A stretch of 64,000 nucleotides of DNA, from assembly GCA_040902425.1 (NCBI GenBank), contig JBBDXI010000098.1, forward strand, positions 10,733 through 74,732, in the 5' to 3' direction. Positions 16,414 to 24,630 of this stretch are shown here, in pieces; position 1 is the stretch's first letter, and each line of letters starts with the position of its first letter. The stretch is from JBBDXI01 sp040902425 (GTDB taxonomy: Bacteria; Planctomycetota; Phycisphaerae; Phycisphaerales; UBA1924). Below the pieces are notes generated by a model. The model worked only from the letters and a program-made list of their open reading frames with translations, did no database searches and was not told the DNA's origin. Position numbers and translations under genes: made by a program.

Positions 16414-17145
16414 ATGCACCGGCCGGAGGCACAGCACCGCAGGCTCCCCGAGCACGACGTACCGGACGCCGAGGGCGTCGACGGGTCGGTGTTGGTCGGC
16501 CCCGGCGGGGCGCTCATCGAGCGGTTCGGGACGGGGCTGGACGCCAAGGTGCTGGTCCTCAACAAGCTGTACATGGCGATCCGGGTCGTCTCGGCGCGCC
16601 GGGCGTTCGTGCTGCTCGCCAAGGAGCTGGCCGAGGTCATCCACGTCGACGAGGGGAAGTACCAGAACTACGACTTTGAGAGTTGGATGGAGGTGGCCGC
16701 CTACCAGCAGGAGTTCGAGCGGGAGCGGCACGACTGGGTGCGGACGGTGCGCTTCCAGATCGCGGTGCCGCGGATCATCCGGCTCTTCGGGTACGACCGG
16801 CTGCCGGCGCAGGCGGTGAAGCTGAACCGGCGGAACCTGTTCGCGCGCGACCGCAACCAGTGCCAGTACTGCGGGAAGCACTTCCCCACCGCCGACCTCT
16901 CGATCGACCACGTGACGCCCCGGGCCCAGGGCGGCGGGGACACGTGGGAGAACCTGGTCTGCGCGTGCATCTGGTGCAACGCCAGGAAGGGCGGGCGGAC
17001 GCCGCCGCAGGCGAGCCTGAAGCTGGTGCGCGAGCCGAAGCGGCCGAAGCGCAACCCGCTGATCACGCTGCGCCTGGGGAGCGAGAAGTACCAGTCGTGG
17101 AAGGCGTTCCTCGACGAGGCGTACTGGTCGGTCGAGCTGCGGTAG
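16414..17145 (+). CDS. HNH endonuclease family protein
   Basis: 243 aa. The C-terminal half is a classical HNH/zinc module: NRNQCQYCGKHF gives the first Cys pair, LSIDHVTPRAQGGGDTWENL the catalytic His and Asn, and CACIWCNARKGGRTP the second Cys pair. The N-terminal part (VLVLNKLYMAIRVVSARRAFVL) is conserved in this stand-alone family found in many free-living bacteria. Its role is not established; it is not next to restriction or phage genes here. The ATG at 16414 is chosen because upstream sequence belongs to the palindrome region. Confidence 0.85.
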   Translation: MHRPEAQHRRLPEHDVPDAEGVDGSVLVGPGGALIERFGTGLDAKVLVLNKLYMAIRVVSARRAFVLLAKELAEVIHVDEGKYQNYDFESWMEVAAYQQEFERERHDWVRTVRFQIAVPRIIRLFGYDRLPAQAVKLNRRNLFARDRNQCQYCGKHFPTADLSIDHVTPRAQGGGDTWENLVCACIWCNARKGGRTPPQASLKLVREPKRPKRNPLITLRLGSEKYQSWKAFLDEAYWSVELR

Positions 17146-17149
17146 GCGG

Positions 17150-18652
17150 TTACCGCGTCGGCCAGGCTTTCCGCGCCCTCTGAAGTTCGCCGGAAGACGC
17201 CTCGATCCGCTCCCCGATCCACGGCAGCGGCCCGGCCCAGGGCGAGGGCGGTCCCGGCATCAGGTACGGGATGACGCGGAGCTCCTGCTCGCCCTGCATG
17301 ATCTGGTGCGGCTCGTCGACCGGGGCGTGCACCAGCACATCCGCGGTGGTCCCCCGGACCATGCTCAGACGCAGCCCGGGACCGCCGAGATAGACGTACG
17401 AGCAGTGCGCCCTGACCCACTCCCTCACGCCATCTTCGGGGACCGCGGACACGCGCTCCGCCCGCGGGGTCAGGAAGATGCGGGCCCGCTCGCTCTCGCT
17501 CGGCGGCCGCAGTTCGTCCGCGGGAATGAAGTCGAAGAGATCGGCCAGCGCGCCGGGCAGCTCGCCGTCGTGCGCTTGGGCGTAGAGCTTCATCGCCACG
17601 CCGAGCACCCGAAGATCGCGCATGGCATGCTGGAAGTCGGGCAACGGGCCACGGGAGGCAGCGAACTCCAGCACCTTCCTGGATGCCGGGATCACCCAGT
17701 CCATGTAGGGCCGTTGGGCCGCCTCGACCCCGCCGGCCGCAGTCGCCAGCGCAAAGGCCTCGCTCCGTCGCCCGTCGGGCCGCTCAATCGTCTCGGGGTC
17801 GTCCAGCCGGCTATGGACCAGGACCGTCCTCTGCGGGTCCTCCACCCGCTCCAGCGTCAGCCCCGCCGCGCCGAGGTAGACGTAGGAGGCGTGACGGTTG
17901 ACCCACTCGGGCCCGGCGTCGTCGGGAACGTGGGTGCTCGCCTTCGTCCGGGGCGAGAGGAACACCCGGGCACGCCGGGCGGGCGTCGCGGTGCGTGGGC
18001 TGCCCGCGGGGATGTGCTCGAGGAGAGCGCCGAGGTCCGGGGGCAGCCCGCCGTCGTGCAGCCGCGCGTACTCATGCATCGCCCTGCTGATCAGACGGAG
18101 GTCCGCGAGCCGCTGGATGGAACTCGGATAGTCCGCCCCGGTCGCGGCGGCCTCCATGACCGCCCGGGAGAAGCCGATCGCCAGTTCCGCCTCCGCCCGT
18201 GTCATGAGCTCGACATGGCCGTCCAGGAAGGCAACGGGGAACGTGAGCCCCTCGGGGTTGCGCGCACTGGGGTCCACGGGGTGGCCCCGATCGAGCTTCA
18301 GGTGCATCAGCGCGATCGAACCCCACTCCGGCACGTCGTCCAGGCTGACGCCCGCGCGACCGAGATAGTCAAACGAGGAGAGCTCCGCCTCCAGCCTCTG
18401 GCGCCGGAGAGCGGGGTCCTCGTCGCCGGGGTTCGCCTGAGCCGCCGCATCGAGCAGCGACGCGAAATCCGGCGGCAGCTTGCCCTCACCCCGGGAATGC
18501 GCCGCGATCGAGACCCTCCGGAGACGCTCCGCATCCCCGGCGGCCCCTTCGGTCCACCCGCCCGGTTGGGCGAGCGCCCCCGGCACGCACCAGAGCACGA
18601 GAGCGACGACGAGATGCAGGCACCGCCCCGATCCGTGCTGCGCTTTCGGCAT
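17150..18652 (-). CDS. Secreted protein of three repeated pilin-like domains
   Basis: 500 aa with a signal peptide (LHLVVALVLWCVPGALAQP). Three units recur: a helix with AAHSRGEGKLPPDF, MHEYARLHDGGLPPDL or MKLYAQAHDGELPGAL, followed by FASLLDAA, GALLEHIP or ADLFDFIP, then a block ending VYLGAAGLTLERV or VYLGGPGLRLSMV. LPxD followed by YVYLG is reminiscent of the C-terminal domain of planctomycete pseudopilins, but there is no prepilin signal. Function is unknown. The stop lies only four bases past the end of the convergent HNH gene. Confidence 0.65.
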   Translation of the reverse strand: MPKAQHGSGRCLHLVVALVLWCVPGALAQPGGWTEGAAGDAERLRRVSIAAHSRGEGKLPPDFASLLDAAAQANPGDEDPALRRQRLEAELSSFDYLGRAGVSLDDVPEWGSIALMHLKLDRGHPVDPSARNPEGLTFPVAFLDGHVELMTRAEAELAIGFSRAVMEAAATGADYPSSIQRLADLRLISRAMHEYARLHDGGLPPDLGALLEHIPAGSPRTATPARRARVFLSPRTKASTHVPDDAGPEWVNRHASYVYLGAAGLTLERVEDPQRTVLVHSRLDDPETIERPDGRRSEAFALATAAGGVEAAQRPYMDWVIPASRKVLEFAASRGPLPDFQHAMRDLRVLGVAMKLYAQAHDGELPGALADLFDFIPADELRPPSESERARIFLTPRAERVSAVPEDGVREWVRAHCSYVYLGGPGLRLSMVRGTTADVLVHAPVDEPHQIMQGEQELRVIPYLMPGPPSPWAGPLPWIGERIEASSGELQRARKAWPTR

Positions 18653-18733
18653 GGCTCGTTTCCTCGGGTTGACGGGGCCGTATACGCGGACACCCGGCCG
18701 CCGGTTGACTGGCGGCGCGCCCCGGTGGGCGCC

Positions 18734-19090
18734 TCAGCTGGCCCCGCCCTCGGCGTCCTCCAGCTGCAGCCCGGCGAGCGCCGTCATCGGGTCCGGGGCG
18801 AACATGAAGACCTTGTCGAGGCCGGTGACCAGCATGACCGACCAGACCTGGTCGGTGATCGAGCAGAGTTTCAGCCGCCGGCCGCGCTTGGCCAGGTTCT
18901 GGCGGAGCCGCAGGAGCTGGGCGATGTTGGAGCTGTTGAGGTAGGTGACGCCGGCGAGGTTGAGCACGATGTGGGGGGCCGGGTGCGCCGCATCCTGGAT
19001 GCGGGCGATGAGGCCGTTGAGCTCATCGGAGAGGGCGGGCTCGTCGGCGAGCTCCGCGATCGCGATGTCGTCGGACCAGTCGGTAGCCAT
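18734..19090 (-). CDS. STAS-domain anti-sigma factor antagonist-like protein
   Basis: 118 aa, one complete STAS domain. HIVLNLAGVTYLNSSNIAQL contains the conserved Ser pair, where the phosphorylated serine of SpoIIAA/RsbV-type antagonists lies, and RLKLCSITDQVWSVMLVTGLDKVF is the second half. It would be a switch substrate of a SpoIIE-type phosphatase (11883-13175) and a kinase; no anti-sigma kinase is adjacent. ATG at 19090 is the only good start. It sits directly after gyrA on the same strand, 23 bp away. Confidence 0.85.
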   Translation of the reverse strand: MATDWSDDIAIAELADEPALSDELNGLIARIQDAAHPAPHIVLNLAGVTYLNSSNIAQLLRLRQNLAKRGRRLKLCSITDQVWSVMLVTGLDKVFMFAPDPMTALAGLQLEDAEGGAS

Positions 19091-19113
19091 GGGGGGAGTG
19101 TAACCGGGGGCGC

Positions 19114-21996
19114 CTACGCCGTGGGCGCCGGCCCCTCGGCCGTCGCCGCGTCCTCGGCGCTCTCGGGCTCGGCCAGCACCCTGGCGGCGGCCACGACGGC
19201 GTCGCCCCCGTGGAGCGAGACCACGCGGACGCCCTGCGTCCCGCGCCCGATCTGGCTGATGGACCTCGCCGGCATCCGCACCAGCTGCCCGCCGCGGCTG
19301 ACGACGACCACATCGTCCGCGTCGTGGACGCCGAGCGCGGCCACGGAGGGGCCGTTGCGGGCGGTGGTCTTGATGTCGGCCCGCCCCTTGCCGCCGCGGG
19401 ATTGCGAGCGCATCTTCCCGGTCTCGGGCTGGACGCGGTACTCATCCACGGCGGTGCGCTTGCCGTAGCCGTTCTCGCAGATGGTCAGGAGGGAGGTCGA
19501 CGTATCGGCGGTCATCAGGTCGCCGTCGGCGTCCGGCTGCATGGGGAGGCGGACGACGCCCACGACGCGGTCGCGGGAGAGGTCGGTCCTGCCGGGGGGC
19601 GCGCCGTCGTCGTCCGGCGGCCCGGTTTCGGGGGCGGTTTCACCCGGTCCCGACACAGGCGGGACGCCTGTGCCACCGGTCTCCTCATCCGACGCGAGCG
19701 TGATCCCCTTGACCCCGGCCGCGGACCGCCCCATGAGGCGGACATCCTGCTCGTTGAAGCGGATGGCCATGCCCCCGGCGGTGACGAGCATGAGGTCGTC
19801 GGTGCCGCTGGTGAGCACGACGTTGAGCAGCTCGTCGCCCTCCTTGAGGCCCACGGCGATGATGCCCGACTTGTGGACGTTGCGGTAGTCCTTGAGCGGG
19901 GTGCGTTTCACGATCCCGCCCTTGCTGACGAAGGTGAGGTAGTTGCTGCCGGACTCGAAGTCCTTGACGGCGAGGTAGGCGCAGGGGCGCTCGCCGGGCT
20001 TGAGCTCGACGAGGTTCACCAGGGCGCGGCCCTTGGCGGTTCGCGACATCTCGGGGAGCTCGTAGACCTTCATCTTGAACACCCGCCCGGAGTCGGTGAA
20101 GACGAGCAGGTCGTCGTGGGTGCTGGCGACGAACAGGTGCTCGATGAAGTCGTCGTCCCTGGTCTCGCCGGCGATGACGCCCTTGCCGCCCCGCCCCTGG
20201 GCGCGGTAGGTGTTCACGGGGAGCCGCTTGGCGTACCCGGCGTGGCTGATGGTCAGGACCATGTCCTCGACCTGGATCAGGTGCTCGAGGTTGATCTCGC
20301 CGCCGGCGTCCTGGATCTCGGTGAGCCGGTCGGACCCGTACCGCGACTTCATCTCCTCGCAGTCCTCCTTGATGATGTCGAGGATGCGCTGCCGCTCGGC
20401 GAGGATGAGCTCGTACCCCTCGATCTCGTCAACCAGGGCCTTGTAGTCGGCGACCAGCCGTTCGATCTCGAGGCCGACGAGCTGGATGAGGCGCATGCCG
20501 CCGATGGTCTCGGCCTGGATGCGGGTGAGGGGGACGCCGCCGGCCTTGTCGTGGGAGCGGACGAAGTCGAGGAGCCGCTTCGGCAGCTTCGCCGCGTACT
20601 TGTGCCCCGCGGGGACCTGGAAGCGCCGGGCCATGAGCCCCAGGATCGCCTCCTCGCGGGTGCCGCTGGCGCGGATGATGCGGATGACCTCGTCGATGTC
20701 GGCGACCGCGTAGATCATGCCCTCGAGGATGTGGGCCTTCTTCTTGGCCTCGCGGAGCAGGTACGCCGTGCGCCGGCGGACGACATCCTCGCGGTGGGCG
20801 ATGTAGTGCCCGAGCATCTCCTTCAGCGAGAGCGTGCGCGGCTGGCGGTTGACCAGCGCGATGTTCATGATGGAGAAGGTCTGCTGGAGGGGGGTGAACT
20901 GGTAGAGCTGGTTCTCCACCACCGCGGGGTCGGCGCCCTTCTTCAGCTCGATGACGACCCTCGACTGGGCCTCGCGCCCGGACTCGTTGCGGACGTCGGA
21001 GATGTCGGCGATCCGCTCTTCCTTGACGGCCTCGACGATCTTCTCCACCAGGGTGCCCTGGCTGGTCATGTAGGGGATGGTGTCGATGACCAGCTGGATG
21101 CGGTCGCCGGCGCGCCCGATCTCTTCGCTGTGGAGCGTGCCGCGGACGGTGACCCGGCCGCGCCCGGTGGCGTAGGCCTCGACGATGCCGGCGCGGCCGT
21201 AGATGACGCCGGCGGTGGGGAAATCGGGGCCCTTGACGCCGCGCCGGGTGAGGTTGCCCTTGTCGTCGGTCTCGTCGGTCATGAGCTCGGCGAGGGAGAT
21301 GTCGGGCTTCTCGAGGACGCGGACGATGGCGTCGAGGATCTCGGTGGGGTTGTGGGGGGCGAGACTGGTGGCCATGCCCACGGCGATGCCGACGGTGCCG
21401 TTGATGAGCAGGTTGGGGAAGCGCCCGGGGAGGACGGCCGGCTCGACGAGGCGGTCGTCGTAGTTGGGCTGGAAGTCGACGGTGTCGAGCTTGATGTCGG
21501 CGAGCATGTCCACCGCGGCCCAGGTCACCCTTGCCTCGGTGTACCGCATCGACGCCGGGGGGTCGCCGTCGATGCTGCCGAAGTTCCCCTGCGGGTCCAC
21601 CAGGGGGACGCGCATGCGCCACGTCTGGGCCATGCCGACGAGCGTGGCGTAGAGCGCCGCATCACCGTGGGGGTGGTAGTTGCCCATCGTGTCGCCGACG
21701 ATCTTGGCGCACTTGAGCGTCTTTTTGCCCGGGCGGAGGCCCAGGTCGTTCGTGGTGACGAGGACCCGTCGCTGGGAGGGCTTCAGGCCGTCACGGACGT
21801 CGGGCAGGGCCCGGTCCATGATGGTGGACATCGCGTAGGTGAGATAGGAGTCCTGGAGCTCGCGCTCGATCTGCAGCTCGAGGATCGTCTCGCCCGGGCC
21901 TTCACTGCCGCCAGCCGGACCGGTCGGAGCGCTGCCACCCGGGGGGGTCGGGGGAAGTGAACCGGCGCCGCCGGGGGGCGTCTGAGGGTCGGGCAT
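19114..21996 (-). CDS. gyrA: DNA gyrase subunit A
   Basis: Breaks and rejoins DNA in the gyrase A2B2 complex. 960 aa, longer than the usual 800-900. Catalytic Tyr152 is in SMRYTEARVT; YHPHGDAALYA is the quinolone region, with Ala at the places of E. coli Ser83 and Asp87. The GyrA box QGRGGKG is present, so it is gyrase rather than ParC. The C-terminal beta-pinwheel contains an insertion, ETGGTGVPPVSGPGETAPET, that holds a family A palindrome (19652-19677). The first 35 residues are a Pro/Gly-rich tail. gyrB is not in the window. Confidence 0.95.
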   Translation of the reverse strand: MPDPQTPPGGAGSLPPTPPGGSAPTGPAGGSEGPGETILELQIERELQDSYLTYAMSTIMDRALPDVRDGLKPSQRRVLVTTNDLGLRPGKKTLKCAKIVGDTMGNYHPHGDAALYATLVGMAQTWRMRVPLVDPQGNFGSIDGDPPASMRYTEARVTWAAVDMLADIKLDTVDFQPNYDDRLVEPAVLPGRFPNLLINGTVGIAVGMATSLAPHNPTEILDAIVRVLEKPDISLAELMTDETDDKGNLTRRGVKGPDFPTAGVIYGRAGIVEAYATGRGRVTVRGTLHSEEIGRAGDRIQLVIDTIPYMTSQGTLVEKIVEAVKEERIADISDVRNESGREAQSRVVIELKKGADPAVVENQLYQFTPLQQTFSIMNIALVNRQPRTLSLKEMLGHYIAHREDVVRRRTAYLLREAKKKAHILEGMIYAVADIDEVIRIIRASGTREEAILGLMARRFQVPAGHKYAAKLPKRLLDFVRSHDKAGGVPLTRIQAETIGGMRLIQLVGLEIERLVADYKALVDEIEGYELILAERQRILDIIKEDCEEMKSRYGSDRLTEIQDAGGEINLEHLIQVEDMVLTISHAGYAKRLPVNTYRAQGRGGKGVIAGETRDDDFIEHLFVASTHDDLLVFTDSGRVFKMKVYELPEMSRTAKGRALVNLVELKPGERPCAYLAVKDFESGSNYLTFVSKGGIVKRTPLKDYRNVHKSGIIAVGLKEGDELLNVVLTSGTDDLMLVTAGGMAIRFNEQDVRLMGRSAAGVKGITLASDEETGGTGVPPVSGPGETAPETGPPDDDGAPPGRTDLSRDRVVGVVRLPMQPDADGDLMTADTSTSLLTICENGYGKRTAVDEYRVQPETGKMRSQSRGGKGRADIKTTARNGPSVAALGVHDADDVVVVSRGGQLVRMPARSISQIGRGTQGVRVVSLHGGDAVVAAARVLAEPESAEDAATAEGPAPTA
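19652..19677. repeat. Palindromic family A element inside gyrA
   Basis: The core CACAGGCGGGACGCCTGTG matches the copies at 694-764. It is read on the minus strand as GGTGVPPVS in a loop of the GyrA C-terminal domain. Confidence 0.85.
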
Positions 21997-22154
21997 TCGG
22001 GGGTGCTCCGGGTGAGTTTTTCGGTGGCCGCGGGGGCCGAGTTTCGGGTTCGGGAATCATAGGCGAAGCGCTCGAAAATGGCGCGTCGGCGCGCGCTATG
22101 GACCGCGCGGAGAGGGGCTGATTTCAGGCCGGTTTGGGGGTGCTTCGGGCGCTC

Positions 22155-22190
22155 GCACGGGCAAGCCCAGAGCGGCTTGCCCATGCCACC
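22155..22190. repeat. Palindrome related to family E upstream of gyrA
   Basis: GCACGGGCAAGCCCAGAGCG followed by GCTTGCCCATGCC. GGGCAAGC and GCTTGCCC are inverted arms around a CCAGAGCG loop, ending in two CATGCCACC copies. Intergenic. Confidence 0.65.
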
Positions 22191-22202
22191 CATGCCACCC
22201 GG

Positions 22203-24044
22203 TCAGGGCTGCTCCGCGGCCTTGGCGCGCGCCTGGCGCTGCTTGATTTTCTCCAGGCTCAGGAGCGTCTCGCAGACGGTCATGAGCGTGAAGGCGGTGG
22301 CCTCCGGGGGCATGCGCTGGTCGAAGAGGCTGGCGCGGACGCCGCCGAGGGCCTGGTCGGGGTTGGCGTACATATGGCCCTCGGCCTCCGCGGCCGTGAG
22401 CTGGCGGAGGAAGCGCAGCGACGCGAGGAGGCGCGAAAGCTCGGCGGGGACTTCCTCGTCGGGCGTCAGCCGCTCATCGCCGAGCATGGTGGCGATGAAG
22501 GCCAGCGGCCGCGCCGCGTGCCATGTGGGCAAGGGCTGGCGTGAGGCCGTGAACATGATGCCCCCCGCGAAATCCTGCTGGTCGGCGGGGAGGTCCTCGG
22601 GGCGGAGCTGGTGCTTCCAGACCATCTCCCGCATCTCGCGGAGGGCGACGGCGGCCCTCTGATGGCCGTATCGAACATCAGCCCAGCCCAGCCACGGCAT
22701 CTGCGAGACCAGTTCGCCGGGAGGAGTGGCCTTGAACGCCTCCGTCACGGCCGCGTACTCCTGGCCGGGGCCATCCAGCGTTGTGGCGTAGTCAACCATG
22801 AGCCGAGCCCACGCGACAAGTCCCAGACGCCCGCGGGGCACCGAGGGTGCGAAGCCCTTCTCGTGATGGAAGACGCCCTTGGTGGCATCAATGCAACGCT
22901 CCCAGAGCGTGGACACCCCGGGATCGTCAACCCACATCAGCGGCTTCATCGAGACCAGCATTGCCTGGCAGAACTCTGCGGCGACGACATCGCTCCATGG
23001 TTCGGCCTCGCCGGGATCCACAATCGCGAGGTCGCGCATGATCAGCGAAGCCCTATAGCCCGCCTCTTTCGCCCCGGGCTTGTCGAATGTCTCAGCAGCC
23101 CGGAAATAGCTCACGAGGGAGTAGGCAACCAGCACTTGATCAGCGGGCGGTGCCCAGTCAGCGAGCACCTGCCCGAGCACTGGATCGAGTCCGCCGTCCG
23201 CGCCGGTTCGATTCTCACCGGTCGATCGCCACCTTTGAAGGGTCGCGGCCATCTGTGCTGCCCAGCGGCGCAGCTCAGCTTCGGTCATCTCGCTTTGGCG
23301 CACGACGCGCCCGCCCCGGTGCAGGAACATCGGGCTCGCGCCGGCGCGCGGCTGCGCGATCGTCGTTGACTTGAAGCGATAGAAGACGGCGCCGTGCTCG
23401 GCGATCAGCTCGGCGGGCTTCTTCAGGGCCAGCGTGGGGTCGCCCGTGAGGCGGGAGACCAGCGAGCCCGCGGCCGCGGCGGGGTCGGTGCCAGTGGCGA
23501 GCATCTGCTCGGGGAAGAACGCGGCGAGGCGGTCGCCGAGGCGGACGGCGACGCCCTCCAGGCCGGGGGCGACCTCGGCGGCCACGTCGGCCCATTCCCT
23601 CGGGGCGAGGGGGATCAGCGCGCCGGAGAGCTCGAGCGTGACCGTGAACCGCTCGGCAAGGGCGCGGAACTTCTCCTCGAAGAGGGCATCCCGTTCGATC
23701 GGCACGCGCTGGCGGGCCTCGGTGATGGCCGTCACCGCGGCCTGCGGGACGGCGCTGCCCGCCGCACTCGGATCGGCCGAGATCGTCGCGCCTCGCCCGA
23801 TCACCTGGCCGTCGAGACGGAGCGTGACGGCGATCGCCGGGCACTCGACGAGGCGCTCGGCGCCCGGGGCGAGCGGCCGGGCGCGGACGAAGTCCGCCAC
23901 GCGGTGGAACGCGGCCATGGCCGCGTTCGGCTCCGGCGGCTCGACGTTCTGGGCCCGCGCGGGCGGCGCTGCCACGAGAAGCAGGAGGAGCGCTGTTGCG
24001 GCGGCGATGCAGCGGGTGTGGTGCCTACGCAACGCGCGGCGCAC
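22203..24044 (-). CDS. Secreted protein of unknown function
   Basis: About 613 aa. The only reasonable start is a GTG at 24044 (or 24050), giving a signal peptide MRRALRRHHTRCIAAATALL with cleavage near ARAQNVE. The N-terminal 200 residues have RLVECPAIAVTLRLDGQVIGRG and ITEARQRVPIERDALFEEKF, which resemble the AMMECR1 fold only weakly. The rest is helical, with many Trp. No domain is firmly recognised and no catalytic pattern was found. It is upstream of gyrA on the same strand, about 206 bp away. Confidence 0.55.
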   Translation of the reverse strand: MRRALRRHHTRCIAAATALLLLLVAAPPARAQNVEPPEPNAAMAAFHRVADFVRARPLAPGAERLVECPAIAVTLRLDGQVIGRGATISADPSAAGSAVPQAAVTAITEARQRVPIERDALFEEKFRALAERFTVTLELSGALIPLAPREWADVAAEVAPGLEGVAVRLGDRLAAFFPEQMLATGTDPAAAAGSLVSRLTGDPTLALKKPAELIAEHGAVFYRFKSTTIAQPRAGASPMFLHRGGRVVRQSEMTEAELRRWAAQMAATLQRWRSTGENRTGADGGLDPVLGQVLADWAPPADQVLVAYSLVSYFRAAETFDKPGAKEAGYRASLIMRDLAIVDPGEAEPWSDVVAAEFCQAMLVSMKPLMWVDDPGVSTLWERCIDATKGVFHHEKGFAPSVPRGRLGLVAWARLMVDYATTLDGPGQEYAAVTEAFKATPPGELVSQMPWLGWADVRYGHQRAAVALREMREMVWKHQLRPEDLPADQQDFAGGIMFTASRQPLPTWHAARPLAFIATMLGDERLTPDEEVPAELSRLLASLRFLRQLTAAEAEGHMYANPDQALGGVRASLFDQRMPPEATAFTLMTVCETLLSLEKIKQRQARAKAAEQP

Positions 24045-24195
24045 ATCCACCGGTAATCCACAGTGCTTATCGGACGGCGCCCCCGCGTGGCGCGGGCGAG
24101 AACGCGGGTGAGACGTTGCTTCATGCGCGGGGCACGGCGGTTGTTTATCTTCTGGCAGCCGGGAACGGCACGCAGAGCGAAGAAGGGGTGAAGTC

Positions 24196-24285
24196 ATGAG
24201 AACGGCTCTCGCGATCACGGCCCTGTCGAACCACCAGCAGAAGATCCTCGTGCTGACGCTGCTGAGCTTCCTGGCGCTGTGCTAA
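24196..24285 (+). CDS. Small hydrophobic peptide gene (29 aa)
   Basis: ATG at 24196, stop TAA at 24283-24285. The product begins MRTALAITALSN and ends LVLTLLSFLALC, with one Lys in the middle and a terminal Cys. AAGAAGGGG lies upstream of the ATG. A strong terminator hairpin follows 33 bp later, so the unit looks like a short independent transcript, divergent from the gene at 22203-24044. Either a membrane microprotein or part of a small RNA; it has no known family that can be recognised. Confidence 0.45.
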   Translation: MRTALAITALSNHQQKILVLTLLSFLALC

Positions 24286-24318
24286 AGGGTACGTCCCGGA
24301 ACCGAAGTTGGAGGCGAG

Positions 24319-24347
24319 CCCCCGCGGAGACGCGGGGGTTTTTCTTT
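24319..24347 (+). terminator. Rho-independent terminator after the 29-aa ORF
   Basis: CCCCCGCG, loop GAGA, CGCGGGGG, then TTTTTCTTT. An eight-base GC stem with a good T-tract on the plus strand. Confidence 0.85.
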
Positions 24348-24419
24348 CCGACCCATCCCGCCCATCCGGGGCCTCTCCGTCGCGAGCTTGCGTTGACACA
24401 TGCCTGACGGTGTCCGAGA

Positions 24420-24524
24420 TCAGTCGCCACCCCACGAGCCGCCGTCGCCGCGCCCGCGGAAGGCCCAGATCGCCAGAACGAAGATTACGAGGAGAAGCAG
24501 CACGCCCAGCAGGAGCCAGCCCAT
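24420..24524 (-). CDS. Small single-span membrane protein (34 aa)
   Basis: It starts MGWLLLGVLLLLVIFVLAIW and ends FRGRGDGGSWGGD, a membrane helix followed by a Gly/Asp-rich tail. AGGA lies seven bases before the ATG at 24524. It lies just beyond the rpsA terminator on the same strand. An overlapping 15-codon frame is less protein-like. Unknown function. Confidence 0.45.
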   Translation of the reverse strand: MGWLLLGVLLLLVIFVLAIWAFRGRGDGGSWGGD

Positions 24525-24539
24525 ACCTCCATCCTAAGT

Positions 24540-24575
24540 CGAAAACGAAAGGAGCCCCGGCACGGGCCGGGGCTC
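24540..24575 (-). terminator. Rho-independent terminator of rpsA
   Basis: GAGCCCCGGC and GCCGGGGCTC (24552-24575) are perfect ten-base arms around ACGG. On the minus strand the hairpin is followed by CTTTCGTTTTCG. It ends the rpsA transcript. Confidence 0.85.
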
Positions 24576-24630
24576 GGTGGGTCAGGGTTGGTCGCACGGC
24601 TCGGCGCTAGGGAGCAGCGGCCGCGGCGGG

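Noticed and set aside
19210..21960. 916-codon plus-strand frame
   Set aside because: Mirror of gyrA codon structure, with Val/Asp/Gly/His repeats and no domain.
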